From DAOPXV01 sp035352535 (GTDB lineage Bacteria; Muiribacteriota; UBA9980), in NCBI GenBank assembly GCA_964545075.1, contig CAZJFS010000002.1:42235-106234 (forward strand): a stretch of 64,000 bases of DNA. Reading direction: 5' to 3'. Of the stretch, positions 27,359-36,379 are shown piece after piece. Numbering within the stretch: the stretch's first letter is position 1; each line of letters starts with the position of its first letter. The notes under the pieces were generated by a model that did no database searches, was not told the origin of the DNA, and saw only the letters and a list, made by a program, of their open reading frames with translations. The position numbers and the translations under genes were made by a program.

Positions 27359-27447
27359 TGAGCCGGAAATAAATACTTGGATGAAGCTTAAAACTCTTTA
27401 TCGGGGCACGTAGTTTTAGTAAATAAAAAAGATAAGGTAAGACGCTA

Positions 27448-28116
27448 ATGTTTTTAAATATACCCTATATCGAGTGGCTGGGATATTCCGCATCGGTGAT
27501 AGTAGCCGTGTCGCTTCTGATGAGTTCGATCATAAAACTCAGATGGCTTAATCTTTTAGGCGCTCTTATGATATCCGCCTACGGATTTATGCTGGGTTCC
27601 CTTCCCGTCGGAGGTTTGAACCTGGCGATCGCGTTCATAGATATTTATTACCTTTACGCCATATATACCGAAAAAGAATATTTCAAAGTGCTTGAAATAA
27701 AAAAAGACGATCGTTATTTAAAATATTTTCTGGATTACTATAAGAAGGACATAAAGGTTTTTTTTCCGGAATTTAATTTCAGCTGCTGCGAGCAGGACGA
27801 TACCGTGAGTTTTTATATTTTAAGAAACATGATTACCGCCGGGGTCTTCATCGGCAAAAAGTGCGATGACGGATCGCTTATGGTGCAAATGGATTTCGCG
27901 ATACCCGAATATCGCGATTTTAAGATAGGCTATTACATTTATATCGAAAATGAAAAGTGTTTCGCGCATTCGGGATATAACAAATTCAGCGCATTGACGA
28001 CGAATTTGAAGCACGAAACCTACTTAAAGAAAATGGGGTTTTCGCCCAAGGCCGAGATTGACGGAAAGATGCTTTATACCAAGCCTATCAGGCCAAACGA
28101 TGTATTCGGCTCGTGA
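27448..28116 (+). CDS. YgjV-like membrane domain fused to a GNAT-like domain
   Basis: The 222-residue protein starts with three closely packed membrane helices (about 5-80), containing WLGYSASVIVAVSLLMSS and LNLLGALMISAYGFMLG. These match the YgjV family of inner-membrane proteins. The soluble part from about 90 to 215 has the strand order and the YYIYIENEKCFAHSGYNKF segment of an acetyltransferase-like fold; the acetyl-CoA P-loop is not obvious. The membrane part is fairly secure, the GNAT call is tentative. The gene is followed after 83 bases by a ParB-like gene on the same strand. Confidence 0.65.
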   Translation: MFLNIPYIEWLGYSASVIVAVSLLMSSIIKLRWLNLLGALMISAYGFMLGSLPVGGLNLAIAFIDIYYLYAIYTEKEYFKVLEIKKDDRYLKYFLDYYKKDIKVFFPEFNFSCCEQDDTVSFYILRNMITAGVFIGKKCDDGSLMVQMDFAIPEYRDFKIGYYIYIENEKCFAHSGYNKFSALTTNLKHETYLKKMGFSPKAEIDGKMLYTKPIRPNDVFGS

Positions 28117-28199
28117 TATTACGAAATGGTAAAGACGTGGAAGTCGATGCCGGGTAAATCAAGTAATTTATTATAAATTAAAATAAGGGAAAAGCCGTT

Positions 28200-29138
28200 A
28201 TGAAACTAAAAAAAGACCATATAAACTTTTCAAGTAAGAACCGTGTCACGATCGGTCCTTGCGGTTATCTCGCAAAGTCCATAAAAAATTGCGGCGTTAT
28301 AAATCCGGTTATCGTCTGCAAGGGCGATGACGCGAAATTTGAGATCATAGCCGGACACAGGCGCGCCGAAATATTTTTCGGTATCGATGCGTCCGGCGAT
28401 CTGCCTTGTTTTGACGCGGGAGCGCTTCAGGAAAAAGAACGGCTTGAAATGGCCGTCAGCGATAATTTTACGGCCCGCCGTCCTAATCCGGTAGAGATCG
28501 CGGTTATTATCGATAAGCTCTCTAAATTTTATAGCGCCAAAGAGATAGCTGACAGGTATTTTGATATGTTCGGAATACAGGCGTCGGAGCACCAGTTCAA
28601 AAGATACTCATCGCTTATATCGTTATGCGATATGGCGAAGGAAGCGCTGGCCGAAGGCTGGCTTCCGGTCAACGCCGCCCTGCATATCGTGAAATTTGAC
28701 GGCCGGGCGCAGGAACTGTTCGTTGAAATGACGGCCAGATGCCGCATGGGCGCTAACATTTCGACGGAAATGGCCGAAAATATTAGCGAGGCCTCGATGG
28801 AACGCGGCGAAAGCGCTTTTGAGGTTCTCGAATATATCGGCGTTCATGGCGCTCTTTCCGACGATTCCTTGAATTCTAATGAAAAGACGGCGCTTTTGAG
28901 GCAGCGCCTTTTGAATATTAGAAGGCCGGAATATGAGTCGCGCCTTAAATATTTTCATGAATGCGTTAAAAATTCAGGCGTAACCGGTATCTCTATAAAT
29001 CAGTTTCCTTATTTTGAAAAGGATGAACTCAACATTTCGTTTTCCATAAGAGGCCGCGGGGATATCGAGCTGAAGATAAAGGAACTTGAAAAGCTAAAAA
29101 CCACGGTGCTTTTAAAAGAGTTCACTTCGGAGGCCTGA
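28200..29138 (+). CDS. ParB/Srx-fold domain protein
   Basis: The 312-residue protein has a ParB-N-like domain at about 8-90: GYLAKSIKNCGVINPVIV, then FEIIAGHRRAEIFF (the GHRR box that binds CTP in ParB) and a helical segment with MAVSDNFTARRPNPVEIA. The last matches the 'NIQR..L.P.E' helix of ParB. A helix-turn-helix-like middle (about 105-150) and a helical C terminus follow. It is not a chromosomal ParB in obvious context: no ParA neighbour is seen. It may bind DNA or regulate the downstream radical SAM gene; that is inference. It lies 80 bases before the next gene. Confidence 0.75.
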   Translation: MKLKKDHINFSSKNRVTIGPCGYLAKSIKNCGVINPVIVCKGDDAKFEIIAGHRRAEIFFGIDASGDLPCFDAGALQEKERLEMAVSDNFTARRPNPVEIAVIIDKLSKFYSAKEIADRYFDMFGIQASEHQFKRYSSLISLCDMAKEALAEGWLPVNAALHIVKFDGRAQELFVEMTARCRMGANISTEMAENISEASMERGESAFEVLEYIGVHGALSDDSLNSNEKTALLRQRLLNIRRPEYESRLKYFHECVKNSGVTGISINQFPYFEKDELNISFSIRGRGDIELKIKELEKLKTTVLLKEFTSEA

Positions 29139-29218
29139 ATTTTCGCAGGGCTGATCAACTAAACCGGCCGGTTTTGATAATTTAAGTTTGCCAATGCCGG
29201 CCATGCAAGTGAAAAAAT

Positions 29219-30343
29219 ATGAAAAGATATTATCCCGAAAAAATTTTGGTACTCAATAAACCGGAAATCATAGAATCCCCAGTGACGCGTAACGTTCTCA
29301 CGGCGGTTTCCGGCATGGATATCCCCGTGGAATACGTCGATGAGCGCGGCGCCGATGAAGAAGCCGATCGCGTCCGCGCGGCCGTTGATCCTTTCCGCGA
29401 AGGAAAAAAAACGCTTTTAATAACTGAAAATAACGGCGAATTTTTGAAAAAATGTCCCGGGACCAACGACTATATCTGCTGCGATTATTACATAATAGAT
29501 TTCGCGCAGAACTGCCCCATGGATTGCACCTATTGCATTTTACAGGCGTATCTTAATAATCCCTTAATGATAGTTTATGCTAACATGGATGCGCTATTTT
29601 CAGAGCTGGATGAACGCATACCGAAAAATTCCGAAAGGCCATACAGAGTGGGAACAGGCGAATTTACCGATTCGATGGCGCTCGAACACCTTACCAGATA
29701 TTCATCCTTTATAATGGATTACTTTGAAAAAAGACCCGAGACGCTGATAGAATTCAAATCTAAGACGGATTACTCCGAAACGTTTCTGCGAAGACCGGCT
29801 CCCGCGAATGTCCTGTTGTCCTGGTCGATGAATTCGCCGGAGATAGTGAAAAGCGAGGAACATAAGACCGCGAGCCTTGCCGAACGACTGGATTCCGCCA
29901 GAAAATGCGCCGAAGCTGGATATAATATAACGCTTCATTTTGATCCTATAATTGATCACGAAAATTTCGAGTCCAATATGGCGGAAACCGTCCGTATGAT
30001 ATTCGAGCATCTTCCGGCGTCAAAGATCAAGTACATCAGTCTCGGTTGCTTCAGGTTTATTCCCAAGCTGAAAGATATAATCGCCGCACGCTTTCCCAAC
30101 TCGAAAATAATATACAACGAATTTATAAAAGGATACGATAAGAAATCCAGATATTTTAGATTCAAGCGCGAAAGGCTTTTTAAAAAGATGGTCGAGCTTA
30201 TCAGGAAATATGATACCCAAGAGCTTATCAATATATATTTTTGCATGGAAAGCCCGGAAATGTGGAACAGCGTTTTTGGAAAAGCGCCGGGCGGCGATGA
30301 AGAACTCGGCAAATGCCTTTCTGAATGCTGCTTCTGTAAATAA
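29219..30343 (+). CDS. Spore photoproduct lyase-like radical SAM protein
   Basis: The 374-residue protein carries the radical SAM motif CPMDCTYC with C99, C103 and C106 as iron-sulfur ligands, embedded in FAQNCPMDCTYCILQAYL. The whole protein aligns by eye with spore photoproduct lyase (SPL) family members. However, the segment RVGTGEFTDSMALEHLT corresponds to the region where true SPL has the hydrogen-donor cysteine; here that cysteine is absent. The next cysteine is more than 120 residues after C106. A further cysteine cluster (CLSECCFCK) ends the protein. So it is probably a non-DNA-repair relative, or uses another donor. It is the last gene of a three-gene run with the YgjV-like and ParB-like genes. 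Confidence 0.82.
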   Translation: MKRYYPEKILVLNKPEIIESPVTRNVLTAVSGMDIPVEYVDERGADEEADRVRAAVDPFREGKKTLLITENNGEFLKKCPGTNDYICCDYYIIDFAQNCPMDCTYCILQAYLNNPLMIVYANMDALFSELDERIPKNSERPYRVGTGEFTDSMALEHLTRYSSFIMDYFEKRPETLIEFKSKTDYSETFLRRPAPANVLLSWSMNSPEIVKSEEHKTASLAERLDSARKCAEAGYNITLHFDPIIDHENFESNMAETVRMIFEHLPASKIKYISLGCFRFIPKLKDIIAARFPNSKIIYNEFIKGYDKKSRYFRFKRERLFKKMVELIRKYDTQELINIYFCMESPEMWNSVFGKAPGGDEELGKCLSECCFCK

Positions 30344-30409
30344 CAAAAACCGATGTGTCTCAATCCGCCGGCGAATCTGAAGATTTTTAACAAATAAGTA
30401 TTTTAAAAT

Positions 30410-30440
30410 AAAAAAAACCCCCATCATTATTCGATGGAGG
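30410..30440 (-). terminator. Intrinsic terminator on the minus strand
   Basis: Read on the minus strand: CCTCCATC, a 7-base loop, GATGGGGG (one U-G pair), then eight T. No minus-strand gene with this 3' end is visible to its right, which suggests an unrecognised minus-strand RNA in 30441-30800. On the plus strand no T-run follows directly. Confidence 0.6.
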
Positions 30441-30497
30441 ACTTGCCTTTTTATTTATGTTAATTAATGGCAAAAATTAGGGGTAGGTATGAAGTTA

Positions 30498-30532
30498 GGC
30501 AGTATTTTGCTCGGATAAGCAATTACCCTGCC
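30498..30532. ncRNA. Two-stem hairpin in the gene-free region
   Basis: Outer stem GGCAG (30498-30502) with CTGCC (30528-30532); inner stem TTGCT (30507-30511) with AGCAA (30518-30522), separated by 4- and 5-base internal loops. On the minus strand it lies about 60 bases before the terminator at 30410-30440, so it may belong to a minus-strand small RNA. I do not recognise an RNA family. Confidence 0.4.
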
Positions 30533-30814
30533 CGAGGTAAACTCTATAAAAATTTAAATTTCTAAACAACAATTTTAAAGCTTTTTTTAACACACAAATC
30601 AATAAGCAATAAGCATGCCAAGATTGTAAAAACGTTTATAAATGCCCTTTTTGGATTTCATATTAATTTTTTGGCAAATAAAAAGATAAATTTAATATAA
30701 AGCGGCAACATATTTGTGAAATAATCAGACAAATGCAACAACCGCAGTGTTTAAAAAATAGACACCAAATTGACTGTTGATTAATTTTTGATTAGTCTCT
30801 ACCTATAATCTACA

Positions 30815-30893
30815 TGAGGAAGGCATGCCGGTTTCATTCCTCCGGCGTTAATTTGATCTTCTGTCCGCCCACGCCGATTAATGTCCTTTTTTT
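30815..30893 (+). ncRNA. Candidate small RNA with promoter and T-run end
   Basis: TATAAT at 30804-30809 is a good -10, with weak -35 choices (TTGATT at 30777-30782 is 21 bases away). After it, GAGGAA (30816-30821) pairs with TTCCTC (30837-30842), and CGGCGT (30843-30848) with ACGCCG (30871-30876). Seven T (30887-30893) end the unit. Length about 80. It could be a small RNA or the start of a long leader of the gene at 31156. The whole 812-base stretch 30344-31155 has no open reading frame worth naming. Confidence 0.4.
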
Positions 30894-30993
30894 ACTATAC
30901 CGGCTTTTTATTATTTTTATATAATTAATAAAAAAGCGCCCAAAAATTCTTTTACATTCGTGACGGTCCTATGATCTTTTCTATACCTTAATC

Positions 30994-31016
30994 CCAACTT
31001 CCTCTTTACAAGTTGG
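30994..31016 (+). other. Hairpin before the TPR anchor protein gene
   Basis: Arms CCAACTT (30994-31000) and AAGTTGG (31010-31016) around a 9-base loop. No T-run follows. It may be part of the leader of the gene starting at 31156. Confidence 0.4.
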
Positions 31017-31155
31017 AAACACAATAAAATGGAGTTCCCGTATATGCGCTTGCGCCATCTTAAGTAAAAATGCGATAAGCATGTAACTTGAAATTCAAGC
31101 CAGAGCGGCTCTGACGAAACATTCGCCGGAAAAGGCGAAAAAGGAAGGTTTAACT

Positions 31156-32226
31156 ATGAACAGATGCTTGAAGCTCACTTTGATTGGAGTAATTCTCATA
31201 TTCGCCACATGGCTTTTCTTCGCGTCAATGCCAGACCCGGCCGAAGAAGACAAACGCCGTGCCGACGCTTTATTCGAACAGGCCCGCGAAAAGTATTCCA
31301 AAGGCGAATACATGGATGCAATTGAAACTTTTCACAAAGTAACCGACAAAATTAAGTACGAAGAAGAAGCATGGTTTTATATGGGCGAGGCTGCCATGAA
31401 GATCACAGAAGCCGAATATCCCATAATAAACGCCGTCAATTATTACAATAACGCTTGCAACCGAAATCCTTTAAACCACCGCAATTTTTTTCGGAAAGCC
31501 GCAGCGTTTCGCCGCCTGGCAATGGAAGAAAAAGCGAAAAATTGGGATTACCAATCGTCAATTGCCTCGGCGATAGAATGTTATGAAAAAGCCATGGCGC
31601 TCGACAGCGTCAACGTGGAAATAGCTTATGAGGCCGCTACATACATCCATGCGCTTATTTTCGACGAAAAATGCAAGAATTTCGATTACGACAATTTTAT
31701 CAGACTCAACGGTTATTTCAACAAAATCGAAAAACTGACTCCGCGCTTCCGTAATATTGGCGCAATGCGTGACGAACTTTCGGCAGGATTCGTTGAAAAT
31801 CTTTATGAAGGACTCGGCATTATCGTCGAAAGAACTTTTGTAAGCAGCGACCGTGCTCCCGCATATATCTTAGCGATAGTGTCCTTTCACAATTACGGCA
31901 CCAATAAGATTATACTGCCTGAAACCAATTTTTCCCTGACCGTAGCTGGTGAAACTACGCAAGAATTAAAACTCACTTCAGGCGCCAACTGCAAAAGTGA
32001 ATTTGAAATCGAAAATCAATTTATGACAAGTTTTTTCTCTATCGATGAAATTTATGATCGTGCGCCTCTTTTACCCAATAAATCACGGCGGGCGTCATTG
32101 TTTTTCGTTATTCCGGAAATCAATGGCGCTATTTTAAAAGATTCAGGATTTTTCCTGAACATCAGGCAGCCGGCGCATGGCGAAAAAAACATGAAAATAA
32201 AACTTAAACTTGACCGGACGCTTTGA
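31156..32226 (+). CDS. Membrane-anchored TPR protein
   Basis: The 356-residue protein has one N-terminal hydrophobic helix (about 6-24). TPR-like repeats follow at about 35-165, with AREKYSKGEYMDAIETFHKV, AWFYMGEAAMKITEAEYP and AIECYEKAMALDS. The C-terminal part (about 215-355) is beta-rich with ILAIVSFHNYGTNKI and other strands; it could be a Ig-like or FxLD-type domain, but I do not recognise it. AAGGAAGG lies 8 bases before the ATG. Export with the bulk outside the membrane is expected. Neighbours give no clue to function. Confidence 0.65.
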   Translation: MNRCLKLTLIGVILIFATWLFFASMPDPAEEDKRRADALFEQAREKYSKGEYMDAIETFHKVTDKIKYEEEAWFYMGEAAMKITEAEYPIINAVNYYNNACNRNPLNHRNFFRKAAAFRRLAMEEKAKNWDYQSSIASAIECYEKAMALDSVNVEIAYEAATYIHALIFDEKCKNFDYDNFIRLNGYFNKIEKLTPRFRNIGAMRDELSAGFVENLYEGLGIIVERTFVSSDRAPAYILAIVSFHNYGTNKIILPETNFSLTVAGETTQELKLTSGANCKSEFEIENQFMTSFFSIDEIYDRAPLLPNKSRRASLFFVIPEINGAILKDSGFFLNIRQPAHGEKNMKIKLKLDRTL

Positions 32227-32299
32227 AACACATCCTGAAAGCAAACTGAATCAGACGCATGTGCCCTCTGCGCTTAATCAAAAGCCCTTTTAAATTTTA

Positions 32300-32328
32300 T
32301 TGATTTTTAAACGCATGTATGATAAAAT
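32300..32328 (+). promoter_or_regulatory. Promoter of the permease gene
   Basis: TTGATT (32300-32305), a 17-base spacer, TAAAAT (32323-32328), with TGA before the -10. The leader is about 85 bases. Confidence 0.7.
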
Positions 32329-32420
32329 CGCTTGCGCTTATGTCATATAATTTGTAATTATAAGTTCCAAATTTTGCATTTGAATTTATTTTAAAATATT
32401 TTTTTCTAGGAGTGATATCG

Positions 32421-34001
32421 ATGCCTCAAAAAAACAGCAATAACGGATCGGATTTTTCTTATAAATGGTGGGCGGCGGGAGATCTCAACGCATTTTTCGG
32501 TCTCATGGTCGACAACGTCACAAATCTGGTCATTCTCGCCGTAATACTTCAGGGCTTTGGAATGAAGCCGGAGTTCATATATAAGAACATGGTCCCGGGA
32601 ACCGCTCTTGGCGTGCTCTTCGGAGATATCGTTTACACTATAATGGCCTGGCGCCTGGCGCATAGAACTAAAAACCCGAACGTGACCGCAATGCCTCTCG
32701 GACTCGACACGCCTTCAACCATAGGCATCGCGGCGGCGGTACTCGGCCCCACCTTCATCGCCAGCGGGAACAATGAAATGCTCACCTGGAAGGTCGGCAT
32801 GGCTACGCTGATATTAATAGGCATCATAAAGGTCATAATGTCGTTCTTCGGCGGCTACGTCCAAAAGATCGTCCCAAAAGCCGGCCTTCTCGGATCGATC
32901 GGCGGCATCGGCATAGCCCTCCTGTGCGTGCTTCCGCTTTTAACGCTCTTTAAAATGCCGGTCGTGGGCCTCGTGGCGCTTGGAATAATACTTTATTCAC
33001 TCATAGCCCGTCTCGATCTTCCTATGCGTCTGCCGGGCGTTTTTGTATCCGTTATAGTGAGCGCAGCGATCTACCATGTTTTTGGGCCTACCGGAGCGCT
33101 CGGCATTCACTACGAGGTTCCGAAATTCAGCTTTCTTTTAAGTTTTCCGATACCCACCTTCGCGTTTCTCGAAGGCTTGCCTGAAGCGATCAAATACCTT
33201 CCTATTGCTCTTCCTTTCGGTCTTTTGACCATCATAGGCGGCATAAACGTCACTGAATCAGCACGCTGCGCCGGCGACGATTACGACACCCAATCGATCC
33301 TTCTCACCGAAGCTTTCGCGACGCTCATAGCCGGGTTCACGGGCGGAGTCGCCCAATCGACGCCCTACATCGGCCATCCCGCCTATAAACACATGGGAGC
33401 GCGCGCTGGATACACTCTCGCAACCGGGCTTTTTATCGGCTTCGGAGGAATGTTCGGCTATCTCACCTGGATGCTTCAGATACTTCCCGACGCCTGCGTC
33501 GCGCCTATTTTAATATTCGTCGGACTTGAAATAGCCAGCCAGGCTTACCATGAATGCCCGAGAGAACACGCGCCGGCGGTTACATTCGCATTCCTTCCGA
33601 TAATCGCCAACCTTCTTCTTATAATCGTCGGCCAGATATTAATGGCCGTTCCGGCCGACATACAGGCTAAATTTTCTCCCGACCTCAAGCTTACGATCGA
33701 TGTCATATCCATGCTCGGGCACGGTTTTATTCTTACGGCCATGCTCTGGGGCGGCGCGCTCGCGCTTATAATCGACAGAAGACTCGCGACCGCTGGACAT
33801 TATTTTGTAATAACCGCGCTTTTAACGCTCTTCGGAATAATCCATTCCATATCGCCTAACGGCGATATGTACCTTCCGTGGAACGTAAGCTCTCGTCTTC
33901 CGATCCAGTTCACGGCCGGCTACATTATACTCGCCGTGTTAATGTATGTCTTCAACGTTTCCGCAAATAAAGAAAAAAGCGAAAAAATATCGACGCATTA
34001 A
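32421..34001 (+). CDS. NCS2-type permease (xanthine/uracil/vitamin C permease family)
   Basis: The 526-residue integral membrane protein has about 12-14 hydrophobic helices, with the NCS2 hallmarks: FFGLMVDNVTNL-type first helix, AMPLGLDTPSTIG, and GGINVTESARCAGDDYDTQ in the middle (the substrate/coupling region). The length is slightly above the usual 430-500 residues. It probably imports or exports a nucleobase or related anion with a cation; the substrate cannot be read from sequence. ATG at 32421 is chosen (AGGAG 8 bases before), rather than the GTG three codons upstream. A strong bidirectional terminator follows. Confidence 0.8.
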   Translation: MPQKNSNNGSDFSYKWWAAGDLNAFFGLMVDNVTNLVILAVILQGFGMKPEFIYKNMVPGTALGVLFGDIVYTIMAWRLAHRTKNPNVTAMPLGLDTPSTIGIAAAVLGPTFIASGNNEMLTWKVGMATLILIGIIKVIMSFFGGYVQKIVPKAGLLGSIGGIGIALLCVLPLLTLFKMPVVGLVALGIILYSLIARLDLPMRLPGVFVSVIVSAAIYHVFGPTGALGIHYEVPKFSFLLSFPIPTFAFLEGLPEAIKYLPIALPFGLLTIIGGINVTESARCAGDDYDTQSILLTEAFATLIAGFTGGVAQSTPYIGHPAYKHMGARAGYTLATGLFIGFGGMFGYLTWMLQILPDACVAPILIFVGLEIASQAYHECPREHAPAVTFAFLPIIANLLLIIVGQILMAVPADIQAKFSPDLKLTIDVISMLGHGFILTAMLWGGALALIIDRRLATAGHYFVITALLTLFGIIHSISPNGDMYLPWNVSSRLPIQFTAGYIILAVLMYVFNVSANKEKSEKISTH

Positions 34002-34021
34002 TCACGCAAAACCGGATTAAG

Positions 34022-34055
34022 AAAAAAAACGCCGTTTTAATCCGGCGTTTTTTTT
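34022..34055. terminator. Bidirectional intrinsic terminator
   Basis: Arms ACGCCG and CGGCGT flanked by A8 and T8; serves the plus-strand permease and the minus-strand histidine kinase gene, which converge here. Confidence 0.88.
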
Positions 34056-34084
34056 ATAATTACCGCAATTGATAATTTTTGAGT

Positions 34085-36037
34085 TTAAACCGGAGCAACG
34101 GATTTAGGTATCGTAAAATAAAATGAACTGCCTTCCAGGCTGCGGCTTTCAAACCATATTTTCCCGCCGTGCTTTTCAATTATTTTTTTGGTTATCGCAA
34201 GACCCAGGCCGGTCCCTTCTATCCCAACATTTTCTTTCGTCCGATAAAACGGAGTGAAGATATTTTTTTGATATATTTTAGCTATTCCAATCCCGTTGTC
34301 CGAGATAGTGAATTTATATTTATAAGCATCTTCTTCCCAACGTATGTTTATTTTTTTCCCTTCGCCCTGGCCGATATATTTTATAGAATTTGAAACGAGG
34401 TTTGTAAAAACTCTCTCGATCGAATTTTTATCCGCATAAATATCGGGCGGTTTCTCCGCAATGCTCAGTTCGATTCCCAAACGGCGCATCTGATCTTCGA
34501 AGAGCTTAAATATCACCGAAAAAATGTCGCCAACATTGAACTTCTCGATCTTAAACGAAGTGTCCTTTATACGGCTGAACGTCAATATATCGTCTATCAG
34601 ATTTTTCATTATGTTCGACGCCCTGTAACCTTTTTCAACAAATTCCTTTAACTCCCCTATCGAGGAAGCGTCGGCGGCGCCGCCGGCGATGAGCTTTCCG
34701 ATTTTAACGTTGAGCATCTGATAATACCCCAAAACGGCGGTAAGCGGATTTTTGAGATCATGTGAAACGGTACTCGCGTAAGCATCGAGTTCGATATTCT
34801 GATCATAAAGCAATTCGTTCTTATTTTTCAATTCTTTTAAGAGATCCATATTATCAATAAGGAGCTCCGCTTCCGTTATAAGTTCTCCTATAAGCTTGAG
34901 CTTCGAATCCAATATGAATTTTACCGTCTCCCTGAAATAAATCACATAATATTTGATGATATTCGCGTCTTTCAAAATTGGATAGATCACTATTGCCGTA
35001 ATATTTTTCGACCTTAAATTTTCAACGAATTTTTTTTGCGCCTCGCCAAACTCGGTCGCATCACCGAGATTACCATCGAAAAACATTGCAGTGTCATAAG
35101 CAACGGGTTCTTTCACATTTTCCGCATGCTTGAAAAGGGCTGCAAATGTTTCTATTTTCCACTCATCAGCATTAGCGGGCGAAACCGTTTCAAATTCAGA
35201 AAATGAATTTGATTTTTTATGCAGCTCGATATTATTCGCGGGTGTCTGAATGAATAAGCTCACAAAACGCGCATTAACGCCGTTAGAGATCATGTAAAGC
35301 AATTTGGGATAATCTATCTCTTCGATATTATCTCTTAAAAGGGTAAGCATATTCGTCTTTAACTTTTCTATTTTAAATCTGTCGTCAACCTGGTCGAATG
35401 CTAATGAAAATCTCTCTGAAAAATAGAAGACTATCAAAAAACCTATTATCATTAGCGTAACAAACATGATAAAGCGCTCGAAAATAATATTATCATAGAA
35501 CAGGATGTTTTTCTCCGTCTTACCGACCAGATTGTTAAATTCCTGGGATTTAATATTTTCCACGATGAGTTGCATCGATTCGTAATCTCTCTGAAAATTA
35601 TTGAAAATGGCTTGAAGCGATTCAATGGTATTCTTGGGAGACATTTTTGCCTTGATCAATTCTTCATTAAATTTTGTATGCCTGCCGCACAGCTCGTCAA
35701 ATTGATCGATAAGCTCAAGCTGACTTTCATCTTCCACGACTTTTTTATAAACCGGGATAGTTTTTTTTATTAATTTAAAAAATTCATTTATGTCGTCTAC
35801 GCCCTTATTTATAATTTTTTCGTTCGAAGCCGTTAATATTTCACCTTCCGTACTTCTAATTTTTAAAAGTAGTCCGGAAATTTTTTCAATAGCTTTTATT
35901 GCATTGATATCGTATTTTTCCATCCTATTATAAGCGTTTGCCATATTTCTCGTCTGCCACAGGGTCAGAAAGCCGAAAGCGCCGAATATAAGCAATATCA
36001 ATGAAAAACTTATGAAAATTCTATTTTTAAATTTCAT
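34085..36037 (-). CDS. Membrane sensor histidine kinase
   Basis: The 650-residue protein has two membrane helices (about 7-26 and 187-206) flanking a helical extracytoplasmic sensor region. A GAF-like segment of about 240-370 follows. HisKA has its phospho-acceptor at H426 (ASTVSHDLKNPLT), and the ATPase domain shows the N box FTNLVSNSIKYI, the G1 box DNGIGIAK and the F/G2 region TPFYRTKENVGIEGTGLGLAI. All catalytic motifs are intact. The helical sensor resembles the four-helix ligand-binding modules of chemoreceptors. ATG at 36037 is used; a TTG ten codons upstream has no binding site. No response regulator is adjacent, so its partner is elsewhere (perhaps the single-domain regulator at 17561). 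Confidence 0.9.
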   Translation of the reverse strand: MKFKNRIFISFSLILLIFGAFGFLTLWQTRNMANAYNRMEKYDINAIKAIEKISGLLLKIRSTEGEILTASNEKIINKGVDDINEFFKLIKKTIPVYKKVVEDESQLELIDQFDELCGRHTKFNEELIKAKMSPKNTIESLQAIFNNFQRDYESMQLIVENIKSQEFNNLVGKTEKNILFYDNIIFERFIMFVTLMIIGFLIVFYFSERFSLAFDQVDDRFKIEKLKTNMLTLLRDNIEEIDYPKLLYMISNGVNARFVSLFIQTPANNIELHKKSNSFSEFETVSPANADEWKIETFAALFKHAENVKEPVAYDTAMFFDGNLGDATEFGEAQKKFVENLRSKNITAIVIYPILKDANIIKYYVIYFRETVKFILDSKLKLIGELITEAELLIDNMDLLKELKNKNELLYDQNIELDAYASTVSHDLKNPLTAVLGYYQMLNVKIGKLIAGGAADASSIGELKEFVEKGYRASNIMKNLIDDILTFSRIKDTSFKIEKFNVGDIFSVIFKLFEDQMRRLGIELSIAEKPPDIYADKNSIERVFTNLVSNSIKYIGQGEGKKINIRWEEDAYKYKFTISDNGIGIAKIYQKNIFTPFYRTKENVGIEGTGLGLAITKKIIEKHGGKIWFESRSLEGSSFYFTIPKSVAPV

Positions 36038-36081
36038 AAAACACCGTCTTTCCCTATTTGGTTTCAATTAATCTTTCAAGC

Positions 36082-36110
36082 ATAATAACACTTAATAAAA
36101 TTTTATTCAA
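36082..36110 (-). promoter_or_regulatory. Promoter of the histidine kinase gene
   Basis: On the minus strand: TTGAAT (36110-36105), a 17-base spacer, TATTAT (36087-36082), with TGT before the -10. The leader is about 40 bases. The 342-base gap 36038-36379 holds this promoter and AT-rich sequence; I see no gene in it. Confidence 0.7.
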
Positions 36111-36379
36111 GAAACTTTATAACGCATGAAACCGTTTTAAACGCGCATAAAAATAAACAAACCCTCGCAATCGGCCTGCGCAAAGCATAAGGAAATATAA
36201 AACAGACTTGGCATAAAATGCTATTATGATTAAAAATAAGCAATTTAATAAAAAATAAGCGTAATTTTTTCGCCGATATTCGCTATCCGTATTTTCAACC
36301 CAGTTGTTTTAAGGTTACTAACCCAGGCACAAAAATTGCTTTAACACTTTTAAAACTTTATAAAAAGGAGAATTTCAAA

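Noticed and set aside
27587..28592. Minus-strand frames opposite the YgjV/ParB-like genes
   Set aside because: Phase mirrors of real genes; the plus-strand frames have domains, these do not.
30480..30520. Short frame MKLGSILLG after a GGGGTAGGT sequence
   Set aside because: Nine codons with no downstream gene; more likely part of a structured RNA or chance.
30498..30570. preQ1-like or other known riboswitch
   Set aside because: The tail CTCTATAAAAA resembles a preQ1 end, but the required 5' pairing element is absent and the position fits no gene start.
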